A stretch of 64,000 nucleotides of DNA. It comes from Allobosea thiooxidans (GTDB lineage: Bacteria; Pseudomonadota; Alphaproteobacteria; Rhizobiales; Beijerinckiaceae). The DNA is taken from positions 186,001 through 250,000 of the forward strand of contig NZ_FUYX01000003.1 in NCBI RefSeq assembly GCF_900168195.1, written 5' to 3'. Both the position numbers and the translations under genes were made by a program. Below the pieces are notes generated by a model, which was not told the DNA's origin, searched no databases, and worked only from the letters and a program-made list of their open reading frames with translations. Position 1 is the first letter of the stretch. Each line of letters starts with the position of its first letter. Shown piece by piece: positions 39,434-48,757 of the stretch.

Positions 39434-39723
39434 CGCCACTCGTCCCGTCCCCCGGTCAGCACGGCGCAGAGATGTGCCACGCCGCGCCCGCCGGGAGCAA
39501 TCTATGCCCCGAAACCCCGTCTGCAGCCCGGAACCGCTTCCGAAGCTACGCGTTTAGTTCCAATTTGAATATATCTCAGGGACTTAACGCCCTGTTTTGC
39601 TGGGCGTCGTTTGTGGCGGCTTCGCGGCGATTGCGGCGGGAGAGACAGTGCTGGGCACCGATCTCATCCGGGTGTTGCGCCGATGTCACAAAGTTTCGAA
39701 CGGCCTGTGACGCAGAGGCCGTT

Positions 39724-40305
39724 TCAGAGCACCATGGGCAGGACGAAGAAGCCGCCGACGATGATCGCCAGAAGCGACAGCGCCGCCATCGGCAGGTGCT
39801 TCTCGATGAAGATGCGAATGTCGTCGCCGTAGAAGCGCAAGGCCACCGCGATCGCCAGGAAGAAGGTCGCGCGCGACACCACCATGCCGACGGTGAACTT
39901 CCACAGGTCGAAGTGCAGGAAGCCCGACATGATCGTGACGATCTTGAACGGGATCGGCGTCAGGCCCTTGGTGACCAGCACCCAGAACCAGTAATCCTGC
40001 GAGCTCGCGATCAGATGGGCCGCCTTGTCCTGCAGGCCGTAGATACCGATCAGCCAGGCCCCGACCGACTCATAGAGCAGCGCGCCGATGGCATAGCCGA
40101 GATAGCCGCCCGTCACCGCGCCGAGCGAACAGATTCCGGCATAGAACCAGGCGCGATCCGGCCGCGCGATGCACATCGGAATCAGCAACGGGATCGGCGG
40201 CAGCGGACTGACCGAGCTTTCCACGAAGGTGATGGCGAAGAGCAGCCAGGGGGCAGCCGGATGGGAGGCGTACGAAACGCACCAGTCATAGGCTCGCTTG
40301 AGCAT
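39724..40305 (-). CDS. YqaA family membrane protein (VTT/DedA-related)
   Basis: A 193-aa inner-membrane protein. The N-terminal part has FVESSVSPLPPIPLLIPMCI, the conserved polar loop of the YqaA group. It is followed by GAVTGGYLGYAIG and the amphipathic signature VLVTKGLTPIPFKIVTIMSG. About four membrane segments are predicted by eye. DedA/VTT relatives act in lipid carrier or phospholipid flipping; the role of YqaA itself is unproven. The ATG at 40305 gives the best N-terminus. Confidence 0.87.
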   Translation of the reverse strand: MLKRAYDWCVSYASHPAAPWLLFAITFVESSVSPLPPIPLLIPMCIARPDRAWFYAGICSLGAVTGGYLGYAIGALLYESVGAWLIGIYGLQDKAAHLIASSQDYWFWVLVTKGLTPIPFKIVTIMSGFLHFDLWKFTVGMVVSRATFFLAIAVALRFYGDDIRIFIEKHLPMAALSLLAIIVGGFFVLPMVL

Positions 40306-40692
40306 GGGTTCTGAACAGCCGGTCCTTGTGCCGCCACGCATTCTGCATGGCGGGTTTGCGTCGAACGCATCTAAGCGGGGTCCGCAAGAGAATGCCAGTC
40401 CTCTCTTGGATGAACGTCAATTTGACGACGACAGCGTGACCGGATTGCGTCGCTCCTGCCCGGCGGGGAACCACAGCGTCATTCCGGGATTTCGCGTCAG
40501 CGAAGAGCCCGGAAGCCATAAACACGACGCTGTTCCAGTTCCGTCATGCTTGCCCTCGTGGCAAGCTTCCACGTCTTGAACACCGCATTGCATCAACGAA
40601 GGCGTGAATGGTCGGGACAAGCCCGACCATGACGCGGTGCCGTGTTCGCAGGGCTCGGGTCTTGCGGCCCGAGCACGCAATGACGAGAAACG
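40306..40692. other. Intergenic region between yqaA-like gene and valS (387 bp)
   Basis: Both neighbours are on the minus strand. The left part is presumably the yqaA promoter. The rest is repeat sequence: a C/D mosaic at 40477-40634, then a fragment near 40660-40690 ending GCAATGACGAGAAACG. I see no plausible gene. Confidence 0.5.
40477..40634. repeat. Mosaic C/D palindromic repeat, copy 1
   Basis: A half-repeat (CGTCATTCCGGG, then GCGAAGAGCCCGGAAG) is followed by a 93-bp family D element at 40542-40634, CGTCATGCTTGCCCTCG to CCCGACCATGACG. The inner stem of this copy carries substitutions. Related copies are at 54711 and 58494. Confidence 0.8.
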
Positions 40693-43512
40693 TCACGCCA
40701 GCCGCGCCAGGGCCTCCGCGATCTTGAGCTTGCGCGCCTCGGCGGCCGCCTTGCGCTCGCGGTTCTCCTCGACGATCTCCTCCGGCGCGCGCGCCATGAA
40801 ATCGGGGTTTCCGAGCTTCTTCTCGACGACCACGATGTCCTGGTCGAGCTTGGCGAGTTCCTTGGTCAGGCGCGAGCGCTCGGCGTCGAGATCGATCAGG
40901 CCGGCGAGCGGCAGCGCCGCGACCTCGCCGCGCACGATGATCTGGGCGGACTGGGCCGGCGCTGCAGCCTCGAAGGCGATGTCGGAGACGCGTGCCAGAC
41001 GCTCGATCATCGGCCGCCAGCTCTCGATCGTCGCCCGGGTCGCCGCCGAGGCGTTGACGAGGACGAGCGGCGCCTGCGTGCCGGCAGGAACGTTCACCTC
41101 GGAGCGGACCGAGCGGATGTCCGAGATCAGATCGACGACGAAGCCGATCTCGGCCTCGGCCGCCTCGTCCTTCAGGGCGGAAAGATCGGGCCAGCGGGTG
41201 AGGCAGACCATGGCGGCATCGCCGGCGGCGAGCTTGCGGGGCGCGCCGGCCTCGGCCTTCTGCGCCCAGAGCTCCTCGGTCAGGAACGGCATGAACGGGT
41301 GCAGGAGCTGGCAGATCAGGTCGATGACGTAGGCGACCGTCGCCTGCGTCTCGGCCTTCGCCGCCGCATCGACGCTCTCGCCCTGCAGCATCGGCTTGGC
41401 GAGCTCGAGATACCAGTCGCAGAACTGGTTCCAGACGAAGCGGTAGGCCGCGCCCGCCGCCTCGTTGAACTTGAAGCTCGGGATGCCGGCGGCGACTTCC
41501 TCGGCCGCCTGCGCCGCCTCGCTGAGGATCCAGCGGTTGAGCGGCTGCCTGACCGCGGTCGGATCGAAGCCTTCCGCCCGGGCGCAGCCGTTGAGTTCGG
41601 CGAAGCGCGCGGCGTTCCAGATCTTGGTCGCGAAGTTGCGGTAGCCCTCGACGCGCGAGGTCGCGAGCTTGATGTCGCGGCCCTGCGCCGCCATCGCCGC
41701 GAAGGTAAAGCGCAGCGCGTCCGCTCCATAGGTGTCGACGAGCGTCAGCGGGTCGATGACGTTGCCCTTCGACTTCGACATCTTCGCGCCCTTCTCGTCG
41801 CGAACCATCGCGTGAAGGTAGACGTCGCGGAACGGCACCTCGTCCATGAAGTTGAGGCCCATCATCATCATCCGGGCGACCCAGAAGAAGATGATGTCGA
41901 AGCCCGTGACCAGCGTCGCCGTCGGATAGTAGCGCTTGAGCTCGGGCGTCTCTTCCGGCCAGCCCAGGGTCGAAAACGGCCAGAGCGCCGAAGAGAACCA
42001 GGTGTCGAGCACGTCCTCGTCACGCTTCAGCGCGACGGTGTCGCCGTAATGCGCCATCGCCAGCGTCTGCGCCTCTGCTTCCGACTCGGCGACGAAGACC
42101 TCGCCATCCGGCCCGAACCAGGCCGGGATCTGGTGGCCCCACCAGAGCTGGCGCGAGACGCACCAGGGCTCGATATTCTCCAGCCAGTCGTAATAGATCT
42201 TCGTCCAGTTCTCCGGCGTGATCTTGGTGCGGCCGTCACGGACCGCCTTGATCGAACGCTCGGCCAGCGGTTTGACGTCGACATACCACTGGTCGGTCAG
42301 CCAGGGCTCGATGACGACGTCGGAACGGTCGCCATGCGGCACGGTGTGGGCGTGCGGCTCGACCTTCGCGAGCAGGCCGCGGGCGGCCATCATCTCGACG
42401 ACGCGGCGGCGTGCGGCGAAGCGATCGGCACCGTCGAGGGCCATCGTCTCGGCCTCGGGCGTCGCACCTGCCAGGAACTCCTCGTTCCCGGCGAGGAGGA
42501 TACGCGCCTCGCCATCGAGGATGTTGACGACGTCGAGCTGGTGGCGCTTGCCGACCTCGAAGTCGTTGAAATCATGCGCCGGCGTGATCTTGACCGCGCC
42601 GGTGCCCTTCTCGGGATCGGCATAGTCGTCGCCGAAGATCGGGATGACGCGGCCGACCAGCGGCAGCACGGCGTTGCGGCCGATCAGGTGACCGATCGCC
42701 TCGTTCTCGGGATGAACCGCGACGCCGGTATCGCCCAGCATCGTCTCGGGGCGCGTCGTCGCGACCGTGATGAAGGTCGAAGCGTCGTCCGCATCGTAGG
42801 CCACGCCTTCGAGCGGGTAGTTGAAATAATAGAGATGGCCGTTCGGGTCGCGGTTCAGCGCCTTGTCGAGCTTGGCTGCGTCGAAAGCCTCCTCGCCGCC
42901 GCGCTGCCATTTGAACGAGCCGTTCTTCTCGAGCTGCAGCACCTCGATGTCGGAGATCGCCGTCTGGAATTTCGGATCCCAGTTCACCAGCCGCTTGGCG
43001 CGGTAGACCAGCCCCTGCTTGTGCAGGCCGACGAAGACCTTGAGGACGGCGGCCGACAGCCCCTCATCCATGGTGAAACGCTCGCGCGACCAGTCGCAGG
43101 AGGCGCCGAGGCGGCGCAGCTGATTGACGATCGTGCCGCCCGACTCCGCCTTCCACTTCCAGACCTCGGCGAGGAAGGCCTCGCGGCCCATGCTACGCCG
43201 GTCGGTACGGTTCTCGGCAGCGAGCTTGCGCTCGACCACCATCTGCGTCGCGATGCCGGCATGGTCGGTGCCGGGCTGCCAGAGCACGTCCTTGCCGCGC
43301 ATGCGCTCGAAGCGGCAGAGCACGTCCTGCAGCGTGTTGTTGAGCGCGTGGCCCATATGCAGCGAACCGGTGACGTTCGGCGGCGGGATCACGATGCAAT
43401 AGGGCTCCGCCCCGGGGGCGGCGCCCCTGCCCGCCTTGAAGGCTTCGGCCTCGTCCCAGGCCTTGCTGATCCGGGCCTCGACGGCTGCCGGCTCGAAAGT
43501 CTTGTCCATCAT
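40693..43512 (-). CDS. valS: Valine--tRNA ligase
   Basis: Class I aminoacyl-tRNA synthetase charging tRNA-Val, 939 aa. The HIGH-type motif is in PPNVTGSLHMGHALNNTLQD (about residue 45), the connective-peptide editing domain occupies about 200-380, KMSKS is in GAKMSKSKGN (about 560), the DALRFT segment follows, and a C-terminal coiled-coil tail has the family pattern (LDQDIVVVEKKLGNPDFM). The start at 43512 (MMDKTFEP) matches the family; upstream in-frame sequence does not. The neighbours popZ, tolC and pcm lie on the same strand further upstream, as in many alphaproteobacteria. Confidence 0.98.
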   Translation of the reverse strand: MMDKTFEPAAVEARISKAWDEAEAFKAGRGAAPGAEPYCIVIPPPNVTGSLHMGHALNNTLQDVLCRFERMRGKDVLWQPGTDHAGIATQMVVERKLAAENRTDRRSMGREAFLAEVWKWKAESGGTIVNQLRRLGASCDWSRERFTMDEGLSAAVLKVFVGLHKQGLVYRAKRLVNWDPKFQTAISDIEVLQLEKNGSFKWQRGGEEAFDAAKLDKALNRDPNGHLYYFNYPLEGVAYDADDASTFITVATTRPETMLGDTGVAVHPENEAIGHLIGRNAVLPLVGRVIPIFGDDYADPEKGTGAVKITPAHDFNDFEVGKRHQLDVVNILDGEARILLAGNEEFLAGATPEAETMALDGADRFAARRRVVEMMAARGLLAKVEPHAHTVPHGDRSDVVIEPWLTDQWYVDVKPLAERSIKAVRDGRTKITPENWTKIYYDWLENIEPWCVSRQLWWGHQIPAWFGPDGEVFVAESEAEAQTLAMAHYGDTVALKRDEDVLDTWFSSALWPFSTLGWPEETPELKRYYPTATLVTGFDIIFFWVARMMMMGLNFMDEVPFRDVYLHAMVRDEKGAKMSKSKGNVIDPLTLVDTYGADALRFTFAAMAAQGRDIKLATSRVEGYRNFATKIWNAARFAELNGCARAEGFDPTAVRQPLNRWILSEAAQAAEEVAAGIPSFKFNEAAGAAYRFVWNQFCDWYLELAKPMLQGESVDAAAKAETQATVAYVIDLICQLLHPFMPFLTEELWAQKAEAGAPRKLAAGDAAMVCLTRWPDLSALKDEAAEAEIGFVVDLISDIRSVRSEVNVPAGTQAPLVLVNASAATRATIESWRPMIERLARVSDIAFEAAAPAQSAQIIVRGEVAALPLAGLIDLDAERSRLTKELAKLDQDIVVVEKKLGNPDFMARAPEEIVEENRERKAAAEARKLKIAEALARLA

Positions 43513-43665
43513 CGCATCGCTCGAACGCAGAAAGGCCGGGGGAACCTGCCCCGGCCGGAGGATCACAGGTCGAAAAAGGTCTCTGGCGTCTTAAGAGCGC
43601 ATGCGCAGGCCGCACGTCAACGTTTTCGATGACGCGTCCGCCCGGCCGCTCGCGAAACAGCCGCC

Positions 43666-44226
43666 CTAGCCGAGGTTCGACTGCAGGAACCAGAGCGACT
43701 TGTCGAGCATCCGCGAATAGGCGGTCAGGATGTCGGCGGTGTCGGCATCGCCGGCCTCGTCGCAGGCGTCGATCGCCTCGCGGACCTTGTTGCCGGCATC
43801 GGCATAGCGCTCGACCAGAGCCTCGAGATGGTCCGTCACCGCGACGATCTCGGTCGGATAGGCCTTGAGCGAAGTGCTCTGCGCCGTGGTCTGCGTCGTG
43901 CCGAGCGCGATGCCGCCGAGCTGGGCGATGCGTTCCGCCATGGTGTCGACATTGACGTCGAGCTCGTCGCGGAAGCCGTCGAGCATCAGATGGACGCCGA
44001 TGAAGCCCGGGCCCTTGAGGTTCCAATGCGCCTGCTTGGTCAGGAGCGACAGGTCGATGCCGTCGGCCAGGCGCTCGTTGAGCAGGCCGATCACCTTGGT
44101 CTTCGTGTTCGAGGCCAGATCGATCCGGCTGGATTTCACGACTTTCCCGGTGGTCGAGGTCTTGGGCGCGCTGCGTGGCATCTTCGGCGCGCTGCGCGGC
44201 GCGGTCTTGGCGGCGGTCCTGGCCAT
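43666..44226 (-). CDS. dps: Dps family DNA-binding ferritin-like protein
   Basis: Starvation and oxidative-stress protein that stores iron and protects DNA, 186 aa. An N-terminal Lys/Arg/Ser-rich extension (about 1-40) probably contacts DNA. The ferritin-like bundle follows with the ferroxidase signature HWNLKGPGFIGVHLMLDGF and ELDVNVDTMAERI. The ATG at 44226 is used. The gene is divergent from the flavin-binding stress protein at 44420, and both may share stress-responsive control. Confidence 0.93.
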   Translation of the reverse strand: MARTAAKTAPRSAPKMPRSAPKTSTTGKVVKSSRIDLASNTKTKVIGLLNERLADGIDLSLLTKQAHWNLKGPGFIGVHLMLDGFRDELDVNVDTMAERIAQLGGIALGTTQTTAQSTSLKAYPTEIVAVTDHLEALVERYADAGNKVREAIDACDEAGDADTADILTAYSRMLDKSLWFLQSNLG

Positions 44227-44419
44227 GGCAAATCCCCGGAGAGAAGGAGTGTCGAAGCGGCATGGCAATGCCGATGCGCGGAGGCCTCCGCGCCACCTTC
44301 ATACGCGCGAGCCGCCGCAGAGTTCCGCCGCAGTGCCTCGCCACCGGCACGACAAGGAACCTGCCGCCCTCCCTGCCGTTGGATCAACAGATCGAGCATC
44401 CGGCAAAAGAGAGGGAAAC

Positions 44420-44905
44420 ATGTCTCATCACAGCGACCAGAAGCGCGTCTGGGACCTGATCGATTCGATCAAGTTCGCGATGCTCGTGACCCATGACGGC
44501 CAGGGCGACGAGTTGCGGGCGCGGCCGATGCATGCCCATGGCCGGCGGGAGGAGGATGCGATCTACTTCCTGACCGATCGCCGCCACGACAAGGACGACG
44601 AGATCCAGATCAACGACAATGTCTGCCTCGCCTTCGCCGATACGGGCGGCCAGCGCTACCTGTCGGTCACCGGGACGGCGACCGTGCTCGACGACCGCGA
44701 TCGCGTGCACGCGCTCTGGGAGGTCGGCAACGAGGCCTTCTGGGACGGCGAGGACGACCCGAACATCCGCGTCCTGCGCGTGCGCCCGAGCTCCGCCGAG
44801 TTCTGGGACAGCCCGGGCAAGATCGTCACCAGCGTCAAGATGGCAGCAGCGGCCCTGACCGGCAGCAAACCGAAGCTCGGGGAGAACCGCAAGGTCGCGC
44901 TCTGA
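44420..44905 (+). CDS. Pyridoxamine 5'-phosphate oxidase family protein (general stress protein)
   Basis: A 161-aa split-barrel flavin-binding protein of the general stress protein 26 type. It shows FAMLVTHDGQGDELRARPM, the IYFLTDRRHDKDDEI loop and CLAFADTGGQRYLSVTGTA. The C-terminus ends in a conserved WDSPGK segment. The ATG at 44420 is preceded by GAGGG. It probably binds FMN or FAD; catalytic activity is uncertain. It is divergent from dps and followed by a small membrane protein gene. Confidence 0.88.
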   Translation: MSHHSDQKRVWDLIDSIKFAMLVTHDGQGDELRARPMHAHGRREEDAIYFLTDRRHDKDDEIQINDNVCLAFADTGGQRYLSVTGTATVLDDRDRVHALWEVGNEAFWDGEDDPNIRVLRVRPSSAEFWDSPGKIVTSVKMAAAALTGSKPKLGENRKVAL

Positions 44906-44951
44906 GGGCGCCGATATCGCAAACCGTCACGCCACAGAACAGGATACGAAG

Positions 44952-45200
44952 ATGAAACTCCTCGTCCACGCCCTTGGGGCCTGGTTCGCCGTCGAGGCCG
45001 CTTCCGGCCGCTACCCGAGGCCGATCGCCGTCGGCCTGACGATGCTGGTGTCGCGGCTCGGCGCGCCGGCCACGGTCCTCGCGCTGGCGGGCTATGGACT
45101 GAAGCGCCTGCAGGAGGGTGGCGCCTTCGAAACCCGCCCGGCGCGCATCCGCCGGCGGCCGCGCCGGACGGCCGAGGACGCCCGGACGGAGCGAGGGTGA
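44952..45200 (+). CDS. Hypothetical small protein
   Basis: Not recognised. An 82-aa protein with an Ala/Gly/Leu-rich N-terminal half (MKLLVHALGAWFAVEAASG, VGLTMLVSRLG and ATVLALAGYGL, possibly two short membrane helices) and a strongly basic Arg-rich C-terminus. The ATG has AGGA about 8 nt upstream and lies 46 nt after the stress flavoprotein stop, so cotranscription is plausible. Confidence 0.6.
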   Translation: MKLLVHALGAWFAVEAASGRYPRPIAVGLTMLVSRLGAPATVLALAGYGLKRLQEGGAFETRPARIRRRPRRTAEDARTERG

Positions 45201-45216
45201 GGCCGGATCGACTGTT

Positions 45217-45804
45217 CTAGCTGCGGCCGCCGCGGGCGACGCGCTCGATCTCGGCGCGCACCAGCCGCTCGACCATGGTCGGCAGGTTGTCGTCGAGCCA
45301 GGTCTTCAGCATCGGCTTGAGCATGTCCTTGACCAGGTCCTCGAGCGTGCGCGCATTGTTGCTGAGCACGGTGCTGGCGAGCTGCCCGAAGGCATTGGTC
45401 ACGGCGGAGCTGGCCTGGTCCGACAGCAGGCTGGCCATGTCGACCGGTGGCATCTGCGGCGGCGGGGCCGCGGCAGCGGCCGGCTGTTCGGCCATCACGG
45501 GCTCGGGCGGCGCAGCCGCCACCTCCGGCTCGTCGAGGAAGGCGACATCGGAATCGTCCTGTTCCTCGGCCGGCGGGGGGGCGGGCTCGGGAGCAGGTGC
45601 GGCCGGCGGAGCGGCAACCAGCGCAGCCTCGGCCCCGAGGTCGAGGACGTCGTCGTCGAGCGCGGCGGCTTGCGCAGGCTCGGCCTCTTCCTGAGCGTCA
45701 GGCGCAGCTTCGCCCGGCTTCGCCTCGTCATCCGAGATGATCCGGCGGATAGAGGCGAGAATCTCCTCCATCGACGGTTCGTTGGGCTTGGCTTGCGCGC
45801 TCAT
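45217..45804 (-). CDS. popZ: PopZ-like polar organizing protein (DUF2497)
   Basis: Polar scaffold protein of alphaproteobacteria, 195 aa. The N-terminal helix (SMEEILASIRRIISDDE) recruits client proteins, and the C-terminal helices (LDDNLPTMVERLVRAEIERV) drive multimerisation. Between them lies a long acidic, Pro/Ala-rich disordered linker (PAPEPAPPPAEEQDDSD). These features match Caulobacter PopZ and the DUF2497 family. The ATG at 45804 is used; a longer frame to 45888 adds unrelated residues. It sits between tolC and valS. Confidence 0.92.
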   Translation of the reverse strand: MSAQAKPNEPSMEEILASIRRIISDDEAKPGEAAPDAQEEAEPAQAAALDDDVLDLGAEAALVAAPPAAPAPEPAPPPAEEQDDSDVAFLDEPEVAAAPPEPVMAEQPAAAAAPPPQMPPVDMASLLSDQASSAVTNAFGQLASTVLSNNARTLEDLVKDMLKPMLKTWLDDNLPTMVERLVRAEIERVARGGRS

Positions 45805-45990
45805 GAAGGCCTGACCGTTGGATACCGCGCGCGCCGACGGAATCAACGCCGCTGCACAGCGGAGTATTCCATGACTTTCCAGCGGCACAAGGCGAGCCGG
45901 CGCTATCCCACAAGAGAAATCGGCGCTGTGGCCCGGCTGCGCCGGGCAGGCGTCCGGCGCGCGTCGATGCGCGCCGGCGCGGCCGGCGGC

Positions 45991-47418
45991 TCAGCGGCCG
46001 TCAGGCGTCTGCGTGCCCCACCACAGGTCCTTGACCTGCTCGTAGTGCTGGCGGGCATCGTAGTTCTCGGCCTTGAGCTTCAGCGTCCGCGACGAGAGCT
46101 TGCCGACCGCCGACAGCACGGCATAGGAGGCGACGACGCGGTCGCGCTGGGCCGTCACCAGGGTCGAGCGGGCGATGACCAGCTCCTGCTGCGCGTTGAG
46201 GACGTCGAGGGTGGTGCGCTGGCCGACCTTGGCCTCCTCGCGAACGCCGGCGAGAGCCGTGGAAGCGGCTTCGACCTGCGACTGGGCGGCGGAGATCTGC
46301 GCCTTGGCGGCCTCGAGCCCGCCCCAGGCGGAGACCACGGCGGCGCGGACGGTGTCGCGCTGCGTATCCACCTCGATGCGGCGCTGCCCGGCGGTTTCCT
46401 TGGCCTGGCGCGTACGGGAATAGACCTGCCCGCCTTCATAGATCGGGATGGTCAGGCTGCCGACGATGCTGGCCGAAAGGCGATTATCGCCCGAGAAGGT
46501 CGAATCGTAGCGCTGCTGCACGACGCCGGCGACGCTGAAGGTCGGATACAGGTCCGCCTCGGTGACCTTGACCTGGAGCTCGGCGGCATCGACGCCATGC
46601 AGCGAGGCGATGATCGCCGGATGATTGGCGAGCGCCTGGTTGAGCGCGAGCGGCAGCGACTTCGGCAGCAGGCCCTCCACCGGACGGCTGGGCGTGAGCT
46701 TGCGCGGCTCGACGCCGATGTTCTGCCGGAAGCGCGCCACCGAGGTCTTCAGATTCGATTCGGCCAGGATCGCCTGGGAGCGCGCCGAGGACAGGCGGGC
46801 CTCGGCCTGCGCCACGTCGGTGCGCGTCACCTCGCCGACCTGAAACCGGTCGCGCGTCTGGCGCAGCTGCTCCTCCAGAACCTCGACGTTGTTGCGGTTG
46901 AGGTTGAGGATCGCCGTGTCGCGCAGCACGTTCATGTAGGAGGTCGCGGCGTCGAGCAGGACGTTCTGCTCGGTGTTCTGCAGCGTCGCCCGGGCGCCGA
47001 GCACCTGCGATTCGGACTGGCTTATCGAATTGCGGGTCCTGCCCGAGTCGAAAATGTTCTGGGTGATCTGGACGCCGGCGCCGCGCGGCGCGAGGCGGTT
47101 GGTCGTGGTGCTGCGAAAGGGCGAGCTTGAGGCGCCGGCCGGGACAGCGGAATCGATGATGCTGGCGCCGATGTCGGCCGAAGCCGTGATCCGCGGCCGG
47201 TAGCCTGACTTCGCCTGAGGAACGTTCTCGTCGGTCGCCCGCACGAAGGCGCGCTGGGCGTTGAGTGTCGGATTGCCCGAATAGGCGCGCGCCAGCGCCG
47301 AATCCATGGTCTGGGCCAAGCCCGGCCCGGCCCAGCCGCCTGCCAAAGCGAAAGCGATGATGGCAGAAAGCCCGAAACCGGAAGTCTTATCGTATCGTCT
47401 TTTCACCGGACGCCTCAT
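45991..47418 (-). CDS. tolC: TolC family outer membrane efflux/secretion protein
   Basis: Outer-membrane trimeric exit duct for type I secretion and RND pumps. It has 475 aa from the ATG at 47418; another ATG 27 nt upstream is possible. A signal peptide ends near LAQ. Two TolC repeats are visible, each with long coiled-coil helices (AATSYMNVLRDTAIL, then QAEARLSSARSQ; and AAVVSAWGGLEAAKAQ, then AQQELVIARSTLVTAQRD). It lies between pcm (upstream) and popZ (downstream) on the same strand, a recurring alphaproteobacterial order. No inner-membrane pump gene is nearby. Confidence 0.93.
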   Translation of the reverse strand: MRRPVKRRYDKTSGFGLSAIIAFALAGGWAGPGLAQTMDSALARAYSGNPTLNAQRAFVRATDENVPQAKSGYRPRITASADIGASIIDSAVPAGASSSPFRSTTTNRLAPRGAGVQITQNIFDSGRTRNSISQSESQVLGARATLQNTEQNVLLDAATSYMNVLRDTAILNLNRNNVEVLEEQLRQTRDRFQVGEVTRTDVAQAEARLSSARSQAILAESNLKTSVARFRQNIGVEPRKLTPSRPVEGLLPKSLPLALNQALANHPAIIASLHGVDAAELQVKVTEADLYPTFSVAGVVQQRYDSTFSGDNRLSASIVGSLTIPIYEGGQVYSRTRQAKETAGQRRIEVDTQRDTVRAAVVSAWGGLEAAKAQISAAQSQVEAASTALAGVREEAKVGQRTTLDVLNAQQELVIARSTLVTAQRDRVVASYAVLSAVGKLSSRTLKLKAENYDARQHYEQVKDLWWGTQTPDGR

Positions 47419-47565
47419 GTGCGCACTGAAGTCGCGCCCAGGCATCGCCCCAGCCTCGGCATAAGTTCTAATCTCATACCCTTCCCGGGGCTTCCAGCCA
47501 ACGCGTTGACGGCCTCCGGGACGGTTTCCATGCGAACCTGCCGTAAAAATGCGACACCTCCCTGC

Positions 47566-48207
47566 TTAAAACACGAATGCCGGCGGACGGCTGAACTCCG
47601 TGAGAATCGGGGCAGCAGCGTCGAAAACCGGCCGTCCAGCGACCGCATCCGCCGACTTTCGGTAAAGTTTGACCCGTGCCGAACGCCCGGCGCCCTCGAC
47701 CACGATCAGGCGCCCCTCGCCGCGCAAGAGAGAAAAAAGATTCTGCGGCGTGGTCTCGCAGGCACCGCTGACGAGAATCGCATCGAAGGACGCGGCTGCC
47801 GGTTGCGCCGAGGCGATCGCGACGCCTTGCACCCCGGCGCGCGCGAGCGCCGCCTGGGCCAGGGCCCGCGCCGCCTCGTCGGGCTCCCAGAGGGTGACCG
47901 TAGCGCCCATATGAGCCATCAGCGCCGCGCCATAACCGGTGCCGCCGGCATATTCGAGGGCCGCGTCCCCGGGCTGCAGATCCAGAAGCTGAATCATGCG
48001 CGCGATCACCATCGGCGTCATCAACGCCCGGCCGGTGCCCGGCAGCGCGATCGACCGGTCGAGATAGGCCAGATGGGCGAGGTCCGCCGGAACGAAATCT
48101 TCGCGCGGCACCGAATCCGCGGCCGCCAGCACGGCGCGGTCCGTGACGTCATAGGTGCGCAACTGGCAATCGACCATGTTGCGGCGCAGCGAGGTGAAAT
48201 CGTCCAT
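47566..48207 (-). CDS. Protein-L-isoaspartate O-methyltransferase-like protein
   Basis: A 213-aa SAM-dependent methyltransferase of the PIMT family. The N-terminus (RRNMVDCQLRTYDVTDRAVLAA) and the PREDFVP motif match. The SAM site is ALEYAGGTGYGAALMA near residue 84. In place of the PIMT active-site loop (GxTISQPY type) it has GRALMTPMVIARM, so true isoaspartyl repair activity is uncertain. Its position upstream of tolC is conserved in alphaproteobacteria, where the gene is generally annotated as pcm-like. Confidence 0.85.
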   Translation of the reverse strand: MDDFTSLRRNMVDCQLRTYDVTDRAVLAAADSVPREDFVPADLAHLAYLDRSIALPGTGRALMTPMVIARMIQLLDLQPGDAALEYAGGTGYGAALMAHMGATVTLWEPDEAARALAQAALARAGVQGVAIASAQPAAASFDAILVSGACETTPQNLFSLLRGEGRLIVVEGAGRSARVKLYRKSADAVAGRPVFDAAAPILTEFSRPPAFVF

Positions 48208-48436
48208 ACCCTGAACTCTCCGTCCGCGGCGCCGACGCAGCCCGAGGCCGGAGCGGCTCCAAAGCCACCCGGACCGGCTGCAGCGATGCGCCGTTCATGG
48301 CAGCTTTCTGTTCGACGCCGCGGCAAAAGGCAAGCGGCGTGCAACTGCGGCGGCTGCCTTGAAGGCTGCTACGAACGCGCTACCAGAGCCAATTTTAGGA
48401 GGGAAAGCAGATGCTTCATAAACGCCGATGGCGTCG

Positions 48437-48511
48437 TGGCTCCCGGAGCAGGATTCGAACCTGCGACCAATCGATTAACAGTCGATTGCTCTACCGCTGA
48501 GCTATCCGGGA
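48437..48511 (-). tRNA. tRNA-Asn (GTT)
   Basis: Read on the minus strand, this folds as a complete cloverleaf: acceptor TCCCGGA/TCCGGGA, D-arm GCTC...GAGC, anticodon stem AATCGA/TCGATT around loop CTGTTAA (anticodon GTT), and T-arm GCAGG TTCGAAT CCTGC. The CCA end is encoded. Confidence 0.97.
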
Positions 48512-48681
48512 ACAACGTGGCGGCGTCATAGCGGGGCGTTCCCGGCAGCGCAACCCCCTTGCTCGCCCGTCGAGCAGATTTGTAGCCGACAGCTGTGGAC
48601 GGCACGATGCCCGCTTGCGGCGGCGTGCGGCTTGTGGTTAGTGCGCTCTCGCTGAAGCGGCCGACGCCGCTTTCGCCGGAA

Positions 48682-48755
48682 GGCCTCGTGGCGGAGTGGT
48701 TACGCAGAGGACTGCAAATCCTTGCACCCCGGTTCGATTCCGGGCGAGGCCTCCA
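48682..48755 (+). tRNA. tRNA-Cys (GCA)
   Basis: A complete cloverleaf with acceptor GGCCTCG/CGAGGCC, anticodon loop ACTGCAAAT containing GCA, and T-arm CCCGG TTCGATT CCGGG. The CCA is encoded. The 17 bp covering its 3' end are repeated at 49870, marking it as a probable integration site. Confidence 0.97.
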
Positions 48756-48757
48756 AA
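48741..48757 (+). repeat. attL-like direct repeat at tRNA-Cys 3' end
   Basis: CGGGCGAGGCCTCCAAA covers the last bases of the tRNA-Cys T-arm, the acceptor strand and CCA. It is repeated exactly at 49870-49886, in the same orientation. Confidence 0.8.

Noticed and set aside
41299..43632. 777-codon open frame opposite valS
   Set aside because: Antisense shadow of valS, with composition typical of reversed GC-rich codons and no recognisable motif.
43513..43665. T-box or other leader RNA upstream of valS
   Set aside because: No T-box sequence or specifier hairpin was seen. Such leaders are not expected for aminoacyl-tRNA synthetases in alphaproteobacteria.
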